From JAOPZW01 sp036379935 (GTDB lineage: Bacteria > Actinomycetota > Thermoleophilia > Solirubrobacterales > Solirubrobacteraceae): a DNA stretch of 64,000 bases. Location: contig DASVFT010000168.1 in assembly GCA_036379935.1 (NCBI GenBank), positions 1 through 64,000 of the forward strand, read 5' to 3'. The notes beneath the pieces were generated by a model that made no database searches, was not told where the DNA came from, and saw only the letters and a program-made list of their open reading frames with translations. This document shows positions 63,620 to 64,000 of the stretch, in pieces; position 1 is the stretch's first letter, and every line of letters begins with the position of its first letter. The position numbers were made by a program, and so were the translations under genes.

Positions 63620-64000
63620 CTATGCGGCGGCGGGAGGAGCCGGGCTCCGTCCGGGGCGCCCTCGCGTGCTGAGTAGGTCCCAGGTCGCTACCAGCGCCAC
63701 GGCGGCGAGCATCACGACGAAGGGATCGATCCCCGTGCGGTAGCGCGGTGTCTCGAACACCAGGAACACGACGCTGAGGTAGAGCAGCGCCGGAACCGCG
63801 GCGACGTAGCGAGGCATCCGTCGGCCGCGCGAGGTCGCCGCGCCGGCTGTGGCCAGGGCGGCGAAGAGCCAGAAGCAGACGACGCCGGCGTCGGCCCAGC
63901 CGGGGCCGACGCTGATCGTCGCGGCGGTGTGCCGCGACCAGCCCAGGCCGGCGAGATCGAGCATGCGCCGGGTGTTCCACCAGGCCACGTCGGCGACGTA
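63620..64000 (-). CDS. C-terminal part of an integral membrane protein (glycosyltransferase 39-like), truncated by the window
   Basis: About 127 residues, open to the right edge. Two to three membrane helices and a VPALLYLSVVFLVFETPRYRTGIDPF segment resemble the C-terminus of GT39/ArnT-type membrane glycosyltransferases. The N-terminus lies outside the window. Confidence 0.65.
   Translation of the reverse strand, partial: YVADVAWWNTRRMLDLAGLGWSRHTAATISVGPGWADAGVVCFWLFAALATAGAATSRGRRMPRYVAAVPALLYLSVVFLVFETPRYRTGIDPFVVMLAAVALVATWDLLSTRGRPGRSPAPPAAA

Overview
The window is very GC-rich (well above 65% by eye) and densely coded on both strands. It has frequent GTG starts, many ATGA/GTGA stop-start overlaps, and actinobacterial features such as a family-1 encapsulin with ferritin-like cargo, aerobic CO dehydrogenase and many small zinc-ribbon proteins. 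I infer a soil-type actinobacterium, probably of the Thermoleophilia/Solirubrobacterales type. That placement is inference: no rRNA or other marker gene is present. I see no tRNA, rRNA, insertion sequence, phage gene or CRISPR array.

Layout. 1-436: non-coding, with a perfect hairpin and a ~97-bp imperfect tandem repeat. 437-5346: a small zinc protein, then a minus-strand group with a secreted protein, a NodB-type deacetylase, an encapsulated ferritin and its encapsulin shell, an LPG-synthase-type membrane protein and a DedA protein. 5549-13344: a glycine betaine/choline-type ABC importer, a LysR regulator, a cytochrome P450, a sarcosine-oxidase-like flavoprotein and a betaine-homocysteine-methyltransferase-like enzyme. 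13369-17513 (minus): CapA-like protein, class III aminotransferase, CrtI-like oxidoreductase and a small protein. 17539-27266 (plus): nitrilase-family amidase, two tandem M24 enzymes, APC permease, metallophosphoesterase, M20 hydrolase, a double Lrp/AsnC regulator and a DAO-type flavoenzyme, largely overlapping. Together 5.5-27.3 kb reads as an uptake and catabolic island for methylated or amidated nitrogen compounds; the substrate is not identified.

27294-31374: a delta-60-repeat secreted protein, an internally duplicated membrane protein and an unknown protein. 31376-41552: a form I (CO-oxidising) CO dehydrogenase locus. A sigma-70-like promoter at 41524-41552 faces a long minus-strand operon: five overlapping genes for small single-pass membrane proteins, coxM, coxS, coxL, coxD, coxE, a 62-aa zinc protein, and a 153-aa free-standing protein matching an internal piece of CoxL. 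CoxG, a zinc ribbon and a divergent YceI-like gene lie beyond. The least AT-poor stretch of the window (32091-32206) separates coxG and yceI and holds a CRP-like palindrome.

41687-49774: two GGDEF-EAL c-di-GMP proteins flank an NCS1 permease plus amidohydrolase pair. 49784-53827: a small membrane protein, a LuxR-type ATPase regulator, a PRC-barrel protein and a VOC protein. 53831-62682: secreted proteins around an ECF sigma factor fused to a zinc finger and membrane anchor, with a CHRD protein, a small secreted protein, an S53 peptidase without a propeptide domain, and an M36 fungalysin. 62761-64000: a DMT transporter and the truncated C-terminus of a membrane protein.

Most notable: the cox operon with its five-membrane-protein leader cassette and orphan CoxL-like piece; the probable one-base lesion that removes the start codons of both divergent genes at 11.15 kb; the ECF-antisigma fusion with an ECF-type promoter in front of it; and the encapsulin locus.
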